NCBI GenBank assembly: GCA_041946965.1
Contig: JBHGBM010000021.1
Span: 9,099-73,098 of the forward strand
Reading direction: 5' to 3'
DNA: 64,000 nucleotides
Source: JBHGBM01 sp041946965
GTDB lineage: Bacteria; Acidobacteriota; Terriglobia; Bryobacterales; Bryobacteraceae
Shown: piece by piece, positions 35,006 through 44,693 of the stretch
How the letters are laid out: each line of letters starts with the position of its first letter
How positions within the stretch are numbered: position 1 is the first letter of the stretch
Made by a program: the position numbers and the translations under genes
Notes under the pieces: model-generated
Told to the model about the DNA's origin: nothing
Seen by the model: the letters and a program-made list of their open reading frames with translations, nothing else
Database searches by the model: none

Positions 35006-36205
35006 ATGACAAACACCATATATCTTTGCGCGGTTCTCGCTTTGGGCTCCGCCATCGGCTATGGCCAGACCGCCGCGTCCGGCTCGCCGAATGACCGGCT
35101 CTTCGCCAGGATTTACGGCTCGGTAGCCGCCGCTAACATCGGAAACGCGATGGGCGCGCCGGTGGAAGGCTGGCCCTGGGAAAAAACCGAGAAGACCTAC
35201 GGTTTCCTGGACAAATTCGTTGCCGAGGAACCGCCCGCCCGGGCCGACCGCCCCGTGCCGCAGCGCTTCGGCCCAGCCTGGGTCTCCCGCTCTTACCGCC
35301 GCGAGCCCGGCTGGACCGAGGACGGCATGGAGCGCTACAAGCTGCTGGCCTCCGCCATCATCCGCAAGGGTGGGCGCATCAACGTCGAGGACCTCGGGCG
35401 TGAGTGGGTGGAGAAGATCAACCCCGCCAAGTTCGGTTACAACCTCGGCAACCAGGACCAGGTGATCTATAACCTGCTGAAGTCCGGCATGCCGCCGTGG
35501 GAAGTGGGCCGTTATGCCGCCTGGCCGGGCTTTATCGGCACCAGCAAAATGATCCAGCCCATCGGGCTGGTGAATGCCTGCCGCCCGGACATGGCGGCGC
35601 GCGATGCGCTCGACGTGGCCCGCATCAAGGACGCGCAGGGCCTGCCGAACAACTACGCGCTCGAAGTGGCCGCCGCCATCGCCGCCGCCACCGCCGAGGC
35701 GCTGCGGCCGGGCGCCACGGTGGATTCCATCGTCGAGACCGCCCTGGCGCAACTGCCCAACGAGCGCGGGGCGCGCATGGAGGTGCAGACGGTGCTGGGC
35801 TGGGCGCGCAACGCCAAGGACTGGAGGGAGCTGCGCGTGCCGTATGCCAGACGCTACGAGGGCAAACCCGGCTCCAACGCCATCGAGATCCTCGGCGGCG
35901 GCCTGGCCTGCTTCATCATGGCCAAGGGCCAGCCGAAAGAAGCCATCCTCTACGCCGTGAACCTGGGCCGCGACACCGACTGCAAAGCCTACACCGCGGG
36001 CGGCATCGCCGGCGCGCTGCGGGGCATCGAGGCCGTGCCGCGCGAGTGGGTGGACGTAGTGGAAAAGGCCGTACTCACCGATCCGCATACGGTGGACAAG
36101 CGCACCGCGCGCCAGCTCGCCGAGGGCATCTACGCGGCCGCCCTGAACGAGCACCGGCGTGGGAAGACCGCCGGGGCCGAAGTCGACTCGCTGCTGGCGA
36201 AATAA
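35006..36205 (+). CDS. Secreted ADP-ribosylglycohydrolase-fold protein (1)
   Basis: 399 residues. A signal peptide (MTNTIYLCAVLALGSAIGYGQ) precedes an ARH/DraG-type helical fold: GSVAAANIGNAMGAPVEGW near the N-terminus, WTEDGMERYKLLA in the place of the metal-binding TDDT motif, then EILGGGLACFIMAKG and NLGRDTDCKAYTAGGIAGALRG, matching the C-terminal G-D-T-D metal site. The first motif has Glu-Asp instead of Asp-Asp. The ATG at 35006 has GGAAG eight bases upstream. A secreted copy next to a receptor suggests activity on an O- or N-glycoside other than ADP-ribose; this is an inference. Confidence 0.82.
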   Translation: MTNTIYLCAVLALGSAIGYGQTAASGSPNDRLFARIYGSVAAANIGNAMGAPVEGWPWEKTEKTYGFLDKFVAEEPPARADRPVPQRFGPAWVSRSYRREPGWTEDGMERYKLLASAIIRKGGRINVEDLGREWVEKINPAKFGYNLGNQDQVIYNLLKSGMPPWEVGRYAAWPGFIGTSKMIQPIGLVNACRPDMAARDALDVARIKDAQGLPNNYALEVAAAIAAATAEALRPGATVDSIVETALAQLPNERGARMEVQTVLGWARNAKDWRELRVPYARRYEGKPGSNAIEILGGGLACFIMAKGQPKEAILYAVNLGRDTDCKAYTAGGIAGALRGIEAVPREWVDVVEKAVLTDPHTVDKRTARQLAEGIYAAALNEHRRGKTAGAEVDSLLAK

Positions 36206-36227
36206 GCCCGCGAACAGGAGAACTGTC

Positions 36228-37418
36228 ATGTGCAATTGGAGATCTGTTCTGGTCCTCGGCTGCGTTTTGACGGCAACCGCCGCGCCGCCGGACGACCGTC
36301 TTTGGGCGCGCATCTACGGCGCGGTGGCCGGCGCGTGCGTGGGCAACGCCATCGGCGAACCCGTCGAGGGCATGACCTGGGCGGCAATCGAGAAGCAATA
36401 CGGGTTCCTCGACAAGTTCATCGCCAGGGGCGGCCGGCAGACCGAGCGGACCGTCCCGCAGCGCTACGGCCCGCCCTGGATCTCCAGGGCCTTCCAACGC
36501 CAGCCCGGCTGGACCGAGGACGGTATGGAGCGCTACAAGCTGCTGGCCTCCGCCGTCATCAGGAAGGGCGGCAGGGTCAACATCGACGACCTGGCCCGCG
36601 AGTGGGTGGAGAAGATCAACCCGAACCATTTCGGCTACCACCTCGGCAACCAGGACCAGATCATCTACAACCTGCTCAAGGCGGGCATTCCTCCGCACGA
36701 GGCGGGCCGCTATACGCCGTGGCCCGGCTCCATGGGCACGAGCAAGATGGCCGGCGTCCTGGGGATCGTCAATGCCTGCCGGCCGGATATGGCCGCGCGC
36801 GATGCTCTCGACGTGTGCCGCATCAAGGACATGCAAGGCGCAGCCAACGACTTCGCGCTGGAGAACGCCGCCGCCATCGCCGCGGCCACCGCCGAGGCGC
36901 TGCGGCCCAACGCGACCGTCGATTCAGTGATTGAGACCGCGCTGGCGCAACTCCCCGACGTGCCTGGCTCCCGCAGAGAGGTGCGGGAATTCCTGCGGCT
37001 CGCGGAAAAAGCCAAGAGCTACAAAGAACTGCGCGTGATCTATGACGACCGCTACAAGACCGTGGCCAGCGTGCGGAACGGCATCACCACCGCCATGGAA
37101 ATCCTCGGCGGCGGGTTGGCCTGCTTCCGCCTGGCCGGCGGCCAGCCGCGCGAGGCCATACTCAACGCCATCAACATCGGCCGCGACACCGACTGCAAGG
37201 CCTACGTCGCCGGCGGGCTGGCCGGCGCGCTGCGCGGCATCGATGCGCTGCCGCCCGAGTGGGTCGCCACGGTGGAGAAGGCCGTGGCTACCGACCCCTA
37301 CACCGTGGATAAGCGCACCGCGCGCCAGCTCGCCGAGGGCCTGCATAAGGCCTTCCTGAACGAGTTGAGCAAGACCAGAACCGCCGTGCAGGAGGCCGAC
37401 TCCCTGATGAAACCTTAG
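36228..37418 (+). CDS. Secreted ADP-ribosylglycohydrolase-fold protein (2), tandem paralogue
   Basis: 396 residues and closely similar to the preceding protein along its whole length (GAVAGACVGNAIGEPVEGMTW, WTEDGMERYKLLASAVIRKGGRVNIDDL, EILGGGLACFRLAGG, NIGRDTDCKAYVAGGLAGALRG). A hydrophobic leader (about 5-18) suggests export. AGGAG lies about eight bases before the ATG at 36228. The same Glu-Asp and Gly-Arg-Asp-Thr-Asp variants occur, so they are shared family traits, not errors. The stop (TAG) directly abuts the stop of the convergent receptor gene. Confidence 0.82.
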   Translation: MCNWRSVLVLGCVLTATAAPPDDRLWARIYGAVAGACVGNAIGEPVEGMTWAAIEKQYGFLDKFIARGGRQTERTVPQRYGPPWISRAFQRQPGWTEDGMERYKLLASAVIRKGGRVNIDDLAREWVEKINPNHFGYHLGNQDQIIYNLLKAGIPPHEAGRYTPWPGSMGTSKMAGVLGIVNACRPDMAARDALDVCRIKDMQGAANDFALENAAAIAAATAEALRPNATVDSVIETALAQLPDVPGSRREVREFLRLAEKAKSYKELRVIYDDRYKTVASVRNGITTAMEILGGGLACFRLAGGQPREAILNAINIGRDTDCKAYVAGGLAGALRGIDALPPEWVATVEKAVATDPYTVDKRTARQLAEGLHKAFLNELSKTRTAVQEADSLMKP

Positions 37419-40400
37419 TCAGAAATTCAGCTTCAGCGCGACCTGCAAGATCCGCGGCTGGTTCAACTGCGACTTGGACACCGTGCCGAAGCTCGAGCCG
37501 GCCGGGTTGGTGTTGGGAGCGCCGAAGCGCGGATGGTTCAACGCGTTGAAGGACTCCAGCCGGAACTGGGCGTTGAGCCTTTCGATCGGGCGGAAGTTCT
37601 TCAGAATGGCGAAGTCCAGGTTGTTCACGCGGCTGCCGCGGATGTGGGCGAACGTGGTGGGCGTGGTGCGCAGGGTGTAGGTCTGCTCCTTCGGAATGAT
37701 TCCGAAATTCGCCGTCTTGAACCACTTGTCCAGCGTCCGCGAAGTGCGCGCGATGGTGGCGTCCTGCCCGTTCCACGTCAGGTTGGTTCCGAAACTCACG
37801 GGCTTGCCGCTTTGAAGGTTGTAATTCCCCGCCATCTCCCATCCGCCGATGACGGCGTTTACAAACCGGTTGGCATCCGTCAGCAGGCGCCTGCCCCGGC
37901 CCACCGGGATCACGTACGACCCCGCCAGCGAGAAGTGGTGCGGCCGGTCCTCGGCATTGAGCGCATGCTCCACCTGGTAGGCGATGGAGTTGAGATAGCT
38001 GGAGTCGTCAAACTGCTTGGAGAGCGTATAGGACGCCAGCAGCGAGAGCGTTTCCGAAAAGCGCTTCTCGATCTTGAACTGGAAGGAGTTGTAAGTGGAC
38101 CTGCCGCTGTCCACGCCGCCGCGGCTGAAACCGGAGAACTGCGGATACGGCAGCAGCAGGCTCGAGATCGCGATGGTACTGCCCGTGCCCAGCCCGGTGC
38201 CGGCGAACTGCGGCAGGCCGTAGAACGGGCTTGCCACGCGGTCCTCAAGCCGGAACGGCTGCGCGAGCAGCCGCCCGGAGGCGTCATAGCGCGCCTTGCC
38301 CAGTTCCAGCCAGCTCGCCAGCGGGACCTGGTTGGCGGGAACGCTCATGCCCAGCCGCTTGCTCTTGTTGTAGGCGTACCCGGCCTCCAACAGCAGTCCG
38401 CCGGAGAGTTCCCGCTGCACGTGAAACGACCACTGCACGGAAAACGGCAGCCTGCGGTTGGCTTCGTCCCAGCGCGGGGCCTGCCCCAGGCTGGTCTCGA
38501 GACCGCGCGAGGCGCCCGCCGCCGCCAGCAGGCCCGCGGGGAACGGGCTGTTCAAACTGCCGGCCGGCGTGCGTCCCCCGTCGTTCGAGGAGACGTAAGG
38601 GGTGTCGATGCTGAAACCGTTTTGCCCGCCGGTGCCGGTGGTCCGCATGGTGAAGATGCCGAAGCCGCTGCGGATGGCCGTCTTGGGCGTCAGCCGGTAG
38701 GCCATGCCCACGCGCGGCTGCCAGGCGCGGTAATCGGTGGCGAAAATCCGGGAAGGCTGCCCGCCGGCACCGGCGAACAACTGGCCGCCGCGCACGCGGA
38801 ACGCGCCGGCGGGCAATTCCGGTATGGGACTCTTCGCGTAATTGGCCAGCACCGCCGCTTCTACGGGGCTTGGCGTCACCGTGTCGAAGCCGCGGTTGGC
38901 GCGGTTGAAGCGCTCGCGGAAGGGCGATTCGAAATCCCAGCGCAGTCCCAGGCTGAGGGTCAGCTTGGGCGAGACGCGCCAGTCGTCCTGCGCGTAAAAC
39001 GCCGTGTAGCGCTGGCTGTACATGCCGCTGGCATTCACGCTGACCGAACCCGAGGAAGGAAAGCCGAGCAGGAACGAAGCGTCCGCCGAGCCGCTGATGC
39101 CGTCGCTGCGCTGGTAGTCGCGCTGCGTGAAGCCGGTCGAAAACGAATAGCTTCCGGCGCCCGCCCCGGAGCTGAACGACGCCGTCTGCAACACCATGAA
39201 CTGGGCGCCGATATTGAGGGTGTGCCCGCCCTTCACGTGCGTCACGGCGCCCGTCAGGCTGTGGTTGTTGGTGATCGTGTAGCTGGAGGGCGTGCCGCCC
39301 AGTCCGCCCGCGATCGAAAACGACGGGAAGGCCTTCACCGGCAGCATCGAGACCACCGCGGGCGAGAAGCCGAGCAACGCCGGGTCGAAGCCGAAGCCGT
39401 CGGAAACGCTCGGGCTCTCCCAGCGCGTCAGACCGTAACGCACGTTCAGCACCGTGCTGGGATTGAACACGAACACGTCGTCCAGCCCGGCACCGCGATT
39501 GACGCGCGTGGCCAGCGAGCCCGTCGCGGGATTCTTAAAGACGTTGCCGATCGACTCTTCCCAGTGGTTCCAGCGCAGCGTGGCGAAGACCTTGTGCCGC
39601 GGGCTGAACTGGTGGTCCAGGCGCGTCACCGCGGAATCGATGGTATCCACCGCCGGCGTGTTGGGCACGAAGTTGTTCACCCCGGTGGCCAGCGCCGGAT
39701 CCTCGGCGAGGTTGGGCTGCGCCACGAAGGAATACACCTTCTGCGAGATGGGGTTGATGCGCGAGGCGGGAATGCGGTTGCCCGGAAACGCCTGACGCGC
39801 GCCGGTGGCCGGGTCCGTGGTGAGCGGGTCATAAATCGTCAGCGGCACCCTCCGCCCGCCGGAGATCGCGGTGGACGTCGAGAAATCGCCGTTGCGCTGG
39901 TCCGCCGTGGGCACGGAGCGGATGCTGAACCGCGGCTCCGTATCCAGCATGCCTTCGTAATTGAAGAAGAAGAACGTGCGGTCGCGCCCCTTGTAAACCT
40001 TGGGAATATTGATGGGCCCGCCCAACTGCCCGCCCCACATGTTGAAATGCCACAGGTCCTTGGCGCGCCCGGTCAGGTTGGATTGGAATGTGTTCACGCC
40101 CATCGAGGAATTGCGGTGGAAATGGTAAACGCCGCCGTGATACTCGTTCGTGCCCGCGCGCGTGGTGACGTTGATGGTGGCCCCGCCCTGGCGGCCATAT
40201 TGAGCGTCATAGGCGTTGGCCACCACCTTGAATTCCTGAATGGCGTCCGCCGAAGGGATGTAGGCCACACGCGTGGTGGTCTCATTCGGCGAGCCGTCGA
40301 TAAGAAACTCGTTCGAGGCATCGCCCACGCCGCCGTTCACGCGCAGCCCCGAGGAGGTCCCGTTGGCCGCCGGGTTGGGCAGCGTGCCGTCCATGTCGCG

Positions 40401-40877
40401 CACGATCACACCGGGCGAAAGCCCCGCCAGCAGGTACGGAATGCGCGTGATGCTGGGCGTGCGAGTGACGGTGGTGTTGGAGATCACGGTGCCGCCCACC
40501 GCCGCGGTCGTGTCGATGAGCGGAGCCTGCTCCCTCACTTCGACGCGTTCGGTGGCGCCGCCGACCTCCAGCGCGATGTCGAGCGTCAGACGGTCGGATA
40601 CCTGCAACGTGACGCCCTGCCGCACCGCGGTCTTGAACCCGCGCGCCTCCACCCGCACCTCGTAAGGACCCGGGATGAGGTACGGGATGCTGTATACGCC
40701 CTGGTCGTTGGTCTGGGTCTGCGAGGACACCCGCGTGGAGGTGTTCGCTACCGTGACTTGCGCGCCCGCTACCACCGCGCCGCTCGGATCCGTGACGCGG
40801 CCGGAGATGGATGCGCGGAAATCCTGTGCGCCCAGCGTTGCCGCCAGCAGCAGCAACACCGCGATCGGTCTGGACAT
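37419..40877 (-). CDS. Oar-like TonB-dependent receptor with carboxypeptidase-regulatory domain (2)
   Basis: 1152 residues from the ATG at 40877 (MSRPIAVLLLLAATLGAQ), which has GGGAGG upstream; the frame continues upstream only as shadow of the nitrilase gene. Domain plan as in receptor 1: carboxypeptidase-regulatory domain (about 22-105; ASISGRVTDPSGAVVAGAQVTVANT), plug (GVIVRDMDGTLPNPAANGTSSGLRVNGG, GDASNEFLIDGSP), barrel ending ILQVALKLNF. It starts 11 bases after the double-nitrilase stop, so they share a transcript. It is the likely uptake gate of the arabinose-glycan locus. Confidence 0.9.
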   Translation of the reverse strand: MSRPIAVLLLLAATLGAQDFRASISGRVTDPSGAVVAGAQVTVANTSTRVSSQTQTNDQGVYSIPYLIPGPYEVRVEARGFKTAVRQGVTLQVSDRLTLDIALEVGGATERVEVREQAPLIDTTAAVGGTVISNTTVTRTPSITRIPYLLAGLSPGVIVRDMDGTLPNPAANGTSSGLRVNGGVGDASNEFLIDGSPNETTTRVAYIPSADAIQEFKVVANAYDAQYGRQGGATINVTTRAGTNEYHGGVYHFHRNSSMGVNTFQSNLTGRAKDLWHFNMWGGQLGGPINIPKVYKGRDRTFFFFNYEGMLDTEPRFSIRSVPTADQRNGDFSTSTAISGGRRVPLTIYDPLTTDPATGARQAFPGNRIPASRINPISQKVYSFVAQPNLAEDPALATGVNNFVPNTPAVDTIDSAVTRLDHQFSPRHKVFATLRWNHWEESIGNVFKNPATGSLATRVNRGAGLDDVFVFNPSTVLNVRYGLTRWESPSVSDGFGFDPALLGFSPAVVSMLPVKAFPSFSIAGGLGGTPSSYTITNNHSLTGAVTHVKGGHTLNIGAQFMVLQTASFSSGAGAGSYSFSTGFTQRDYQRSDGISGSADASFLLGFPSSGSVSVNASGMYSQRYTAFYAQDDWRVSPKLTLSLGLRWDFESPFRERFNRANRGFDTVTPSPVEAAVLANYAKSPIPELPAGAFRVRGGQLFAGAGGQPSRIFATDYRAWQPRVGMAYRLTPKTAIRSGFGIFTMRTTGTGGQNGFSIDTPYVSSNDGGRTPAGSLNSPFPAGLLAAAGASRGLETSLGQAPRWDEANRRLPFSVQWSFHVQRELSGGLLLEAGYAYNKSKRLGMSVPANQVPLASWLELGKARYDASGRLLAQPFRLEDRVASPFYGLPQFAGTGLGTGSTIAISSLLLPYPQFSGFSRGGVDSGRSTYNSFQFKIEKRFSETLSLLASYTLSKQFDDSSYLNSIAYQVEHALNAEDRPHHFSLAGSYVIPVGRGRRLLTDANRFVNAVIGGWEMAGNYNLQSGKPVSFGTNLTWNGQDATIARTSRTLDKWFKTANFGIIPKEQTYTLRTTPTTFAHIRGSRVNNLDFAILKNFRPIERLNAQFRLESFNALNHPRFGAPNTNPAGSSFGTVSKSQLNQPRILQVALKLNF

Positions 40878-40888
40878 GACGATCCTCC

Positions 40889-42526
40889 CTATCCTGTAAT
40901 CGCCCCGTAAATCTCCGGACGCCGGAACCGTATCGGGGCCCGTTCCGGCCCGCCGCTCAACTGCACCTTTGCCGTGACAATCTGCTCGCCTTCGCCCGTG
41001 TTCTGCGCGGCGATGTTCCCCCGCGGATCGACGATCAGGCAGCGCTTGGGATGCACAAACGCCACCCATAGGCCGTTTTCGTAGGCGCGTGTTCGCATCA
41101 TGATGTCATTGGTCTCGCCGTAGCCGCCCCACGCGGGGAGCAGGATGAATTGCGCGCCCTTCACCGCCAGGATGCGCGAGGTTTCGATGAGCTGCCGGTC
41201 CATGCAGATCAGCGCGCCCCAGCGCCCCAGCGGCGTGTCCACCACCGGGAACTCAGCGCCCTTGGTGTTGTAGGGTTCGTCGCCCGCGGTGTGCGTCTTC
41301 GAGTACCGCAAGCTCAGCGCGCCCTCGGGCGAAAACAGCGCCACGGTGTTGAACATCTCCCCGCCGCGCCGCTCCGCAAACCCGGCGGCGAGCCACACCT
41401 TCAGCTCCGCGGCCAGCGCCCGCACGCGGCCCATCAGCTTGCCGTCAATCGTCTCCCCCACCGCGAAGTACTTTTCGCGGCTGCCAAACGGTTTGTAGGC
41501 TTTGTCGTTCGCCACGTAGCCGTCCAGAAAACTTTCCGGAGTGATGATGACCTGCGCGCCCCTGCCCGCCGCCTCGCGCGCGAAACGCTCCAGCTTGCCG
41601 AAGTTGGCCTCCTTGTCCCAGCGCTCCGGCATCATTTGCAGCCCGGCCGCGGTGAACTCGGCGGTGCGCTCGCGCGGGACAGCTTTGCCGAGCAGCTCGC
41701 CGTAAAGCCCCCGCCTGCGGTTGCGGATCGGCCCCTGCCCCACGCTCCCCAGCGTGATACGCGCCGTGATCACCTGGTCGGAGCCGGCCGGCTCATCCTC
41801 GGCCGCGATCCGCCCGCGCGGATCGACGATCAGGCACCGCTTGGGATGCACGAATGCCAGCCACACGCCGTTCTCGTAGGCGCGGGTGCGCATCATGAGG
41901 TCGTTCATCCCTCCGTAGCCGCCGTAGGAGGGCACCAGCACCACCTGCGCCCCGCGCAGGGCCAGGATACGCGCCGTCTCCGGCAACTGCCGGTCGAGGC
42001 AGATCAGCGTGCCCCACCGCCCCAGCGGCGTATCAATCACGGTGAACGTGTCGCCTTCCGTGTTGAACGGCTCCGCCGGTCCGCCGCAGTGGGTTTTCGA
42101 GTAGCGGCCCGCCAGCGCCCCGTCCGGCCCGAAGATCGCGATCGAATTGTAGACTTTCCCGCCGCGCGCCTCGGGATAGCCCGCCAGCAAGTGCAATTTC
42201 AGTTCACGCGCCAGCGCGCCGGTGCGGTTCAGATACGAGCCGTTCTCCGCGATCGCGAAGTACTTCTCGCGCGTCAGCCGACCCGCCTGAAGTTCCTTGC
42301 TGGTTCCGATGTAGCCGTCCAGGAAACTCTCCGGCGTGACCACCAGTTGCGCCCCGCGGGCCGCAGCCTCGCGGGCGCCCCGCTCAAGCTTGCGAAAGTT
42401 CGCTTCCCTGTCCCACGGCTCCGGCATGAAGCGCAGGCCGGCAATCGTGAACGCGGTTTCGACGCCGCGAGCGCACACGCCCGCGCCCGCCGCCAGCAGG
42501 GTCCTTCTGGCAATTGAGTGACTCAC
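40889..42526 (-). CDS. Exported protein with two tandem nitrilase (carbon-nitrogen hydrolase) domains
   Basis: 545 residues. A Tat-like leader (SIARRTLLAAGAGVCA) precedes two nitrilase-superfamily domains of about 260 residues each, clearly similar to one another. The Glu-Lys-Cys triads are complete: E66 (TPESFLDGY), K144 (RYSKTHCGG), C176 (GTLICLDRQL) in the first; E331, K410 (RYSKTHTAG) and C441 (GALICMDRQL) in the second. Both carry the VHPKRCLIVDPRG strand. Nitrilase-fold enzymes cleave nitriles or amides; the substrate is unknown. The start is GTG with TATACT nine bases before it and no ribosome site, suggesting a leaderless mRNA. Confidence 0.85.
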   Translation of the reverse strand: MSHSIARRTLLAAGAGVCARGVETAFTIAGLRFMPEPWDREANFRKLERGAREAAARGAQLVVTPESFLDGYIGTSKELQAGRLTREKYFAIAENGSYLNRTGALARELKLHLLAGYPEARGGKVYNSIAIFGPDGALAGRYSKTHCGGPAEPFNTEGDTFTVIDTPLGRWGTLICLDRQLPETARILALRGAQVVLVPSYGGYGGMNDLMMRTRAYENGVWLAFVHPKRCLIVDPRGRIAAEDEPAGSDQVITARITLGSVGQGPIRNRRRGLYGELLGKAVPRERTAEFTAAGLQMMPERWDKEANFGKLERFAREAAGRGAQVIITPESFLDGYVANDKAYKPFGSREKYFAVGETIDGKLMGRVRALAAELKVWLAAGFAERRGGEMFNTVALFSPEGALSLRYSKTHTAGDEPYNTKGAEFPVVDTPLGRWGALICMDRQLIETSRILAVKGAQFILLPAWGGYGETNDIMMRTRAYENGLWVAFVHPKRCLIVDPRGNIAAQNTGEGEQIVTAKVQLSGGPERAPIRFRRPEIYGAITG

Positions 42527-42589
42527 TGAGATGACAGTATACGCCAGGCGTCAACAGATTCCGTGGCCGCGAGGGAGTGGGGCGGCGAA

Positions 42590-44692
42590 TCACTCCAGAA
42601 CGATTTCGGTGAAAGACCACGGTCCAACCGCAATGCGGTATTCACCCTGGACCTTGGAAGCAGAACGCGATCTGCGCGGCTCTTTCTCTTCCCCGCTTGC
42701 GGCCGAGAGCGATTCCACCTCAGCCCGCCGAAATCCGCGGCCGAGCGCCGCGAGGTTGAACGCCGCCTCGCGTCGCTCGTCTGTGCGGTTCAGTACATAT
42801 AACACCAGCCGCTTGCGCTCCATGTCCCACGCGGCCTGCGCCTGAAACCGGTCCGCGACTTTCGCCTCGTACCCCTCGATGCGCAGCGGCCACGCGGCCG
42901 GACTGCGCGCCACCGCCGCCATCGCCATGCCGCAGGCGGTCAGGTACGCGCGCTCCTTCGGCGTCTCGATGGCGCTCTGGGCATGCGTGTTCGAAAGATT
43001 ATTGAAGTTGACCCAGGCCACTTCGCCGCCGCGCCGCTGCCAGGACATCATGTTGGCCAGCACCAGCAGGCCGGTACGCCAGCGGGCCATGCGGTCCCAC
43101 AGAGCCGCGCGCGTGATCCCCACAACGGCGTTATCGGCGCGCTGCTTTTCCACCGTCTCGCGAGGCAGCCACTCGGTGTTGGCGTAGAAAAGGTCGCGCC
43201 CGCTGCGACGGTTGTACTCCCGCATGATCGCCAGGATCCCGTCGAGCCCTTCCTCGGAATCCGTGCGGTCGGCCAGAAAGTCGACATCGCGCCCGGCGGC
43301 TTCGAGCAGCGCCGCCACGCGCGGCCGGAAACGCCCGTACGTGACCAGGCCGATCTTGATCGTGGGGTCCACGGCCTTCATGGCGCGGGCGTACTGCACC
43401 GCCGCCCTGCCGTACTCCTCCACCGTGAACCAGCGGTAGGCTTCGTTGTCCAACTCCCAATACTTCACGCCCCACGGCGCGCTGAAACCGTTGCGCGCCC
43501 GCAGGTCCGCCATGGCGTGCGAGCCCGCGGGCCGATTGCAGTATGCCACCCAATCGGCGGCATCGCGCGCGCCCTTGGCGGTGTCGGTGAAGCGCGACAT
43601 GTCGAAGGAATGCGTGCTGTTGGCCGGCGGCCGGTTGGGCGTGCTCAGCAGGTAATCCTTTTTCGCCGGGTGGTACAGATTCACTGCGAACATCATCTGG
43701 GCGCCCACGCGTTTGCACATCGAGGCGAACTCGTCCGTGCCCATGTCGTTGTAGTTCATGCCGCCCCAGAAGTAGGAGGCCTCCGGCTTGCGGCGCGCCA
43801 GCGGTCCCACGCCGTTGCGCCAATCGTAGAACGACGCGAAGCAGCCGCCGGGAAAGCGGAACAGCCCGGGCTTCAGCTCTTCGATCACGCGCACCACGTC
43901 CTCGCGCCAGCCGCGAAACGCGCGGCCGGGCTGGAGCGAGAAAGCGTCCGCCACAATCGATGCGCCCGGCGGGATCCAAAGGCTGAACGTCGCGTAACCC
44001 TCGAAATCCTGGTTGCGGAACTGCGCCATCGCGGGCGACCACTCCGTCCCGATCCCCCGCAGCGGCATGGTGAGGATGGGCCGGTCCCAGCGGCCGCGCG
44101 GATAGAAACGGATCTCCGCAGCCACGGGCTTGGCTTCGCTGCGCAGCAGGCCGCTAAACCGGTAAGTCTCGCCCTTGCGCAGGTACTTGCCCTCCTGCGC
44201 CAGCGCCCCCCATTGGGCGGGATCCTCGTTGATCAACCGCACCGCCTGCACGCCGTGGGTGGTTTCGGGCACCGGCTCGAGCCGCACGTTGCGCACCGGC
44301 GAGCGCAGGATGAAAAACGTGGAGTCCTGGTCGATGTGGAACGGCCCTTCGCCGCCCGGCGCGGCGAACCAACTGTTGTGCTCGTAGCCGGAGTGATACC
44401 AACTCATGCGCCGCCAGTCGGTTTCGTAGCCCTGGGAATGGTCGCGCTCATCGCGCCACAGCCCGAACCACGTGAAGCTGTTTTCGCGGTAAGGCATGTA
44501 GGGCTCGAACGACCGGTTGAAAAGCATCTCCGCCATCATCGGCTCGATCTGAAACCCGTAGCCGATCTCGACGAAGTGGCCCGCCAGCAAGCGGCTGACG
44601 GGCTTGGCGGCGAACTCCTCGGCCGTCACGCGAAAGCGCGCCTGGCCCGCCACGAGCACGGGCAGCGCGAGCAGCGGAAGAAGGCGCCGCAT
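42590..44692 (-). CDS. GH51-type alpha-L-arabinofuranosidase, secreted
   Basis: 700 residues. A signal peptide (MRRLLPLLALPVLVAGQ) is followed by a carbohydrate-binding-like beta region (about 60-240) and a (beta/alpha)8 GH51 barrel: LKPGLFRFPGGCFASFYDWRNGVGP, WGVKYWELDNEAYRW (acid/base Glu about 415) and LFYANTEWLPRE (nucleophile Glu about 506). The C-terminal beta domain is typical. GH51 enzymes remove alpha-L-arabinofuranosyl side chains from arabinan or arabinoxylan. It lies one base after the GH127 gene, so the two form one operon. Confidence 0.85.
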   Translation of the reverse strand: MRRLLPLLALPVLVAGQARFRVTAEEFAAKPVSRLLAGHFVEIGYGFQIEPMMAEMLFNRSFEPYMPYRENSFTWFGLWRDERDHSQGYETDWRRMSWYHSGYEHNSWFAAPGGEGPFHIDQDSTFFILRSPVRNVRLEPVPETTHGVQAVRLINEDPAQWGALAQEGKYLRKGETYRFSGLLRSEAKPVAAEIRFYPRGRWDRPILTMPLRGIGTEWSPAMAQFRNQDFEGYATFSLWIPPGASIVADAFSLQPGRAFRGWREDVVRVIEELKPGLFRFPGGCFASFYDWRNGVGPLARRKPEASYFWGGMNYNDMGTDEFASMCKRVGAQMMFAVNLYHPAKKDYLLSTPNRPPANSTHSFDMSRFTDTAKGARDAADWVAYCNRPAGSHAMADLRARNGFSAPWGVKYWELDNEAYRWFTVEEYGRAAVQYARAMKAVDPTIKIGLVTYGRFRPRVAALLEAAGRDVDFLADRTDSEEGLDGILAIMREYNRRSGRDLFYANTEWLPRETVEKQRADNAVVGITRAALWDRMARWRTGLLVLANMMSWQRRGGEVAWVNFNNLSNTHAQSAIETPKERAYLTACGMAMAAVARSPAAWPLRIEGYEAKVADRFQAQAAWDMERKRLVLYVLNRTDERREAAFNLAALGRGFRRAEVESLSAASGEEKEPRRSRSASKVQGEYRIAVGPWSFTEIVLE

Positions 44693-44693
44693 C

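Noticed and set aside
37533..40910. A very long open frame on the plus strand, opposite the second receptor gene
   Set aside because: It is rich in Arg, His, Gly and Ala with no domain pattern, typical of antisense frames in GC-rich genes. The minus-strand frame has a signal peptide, plug and barrel motifs.
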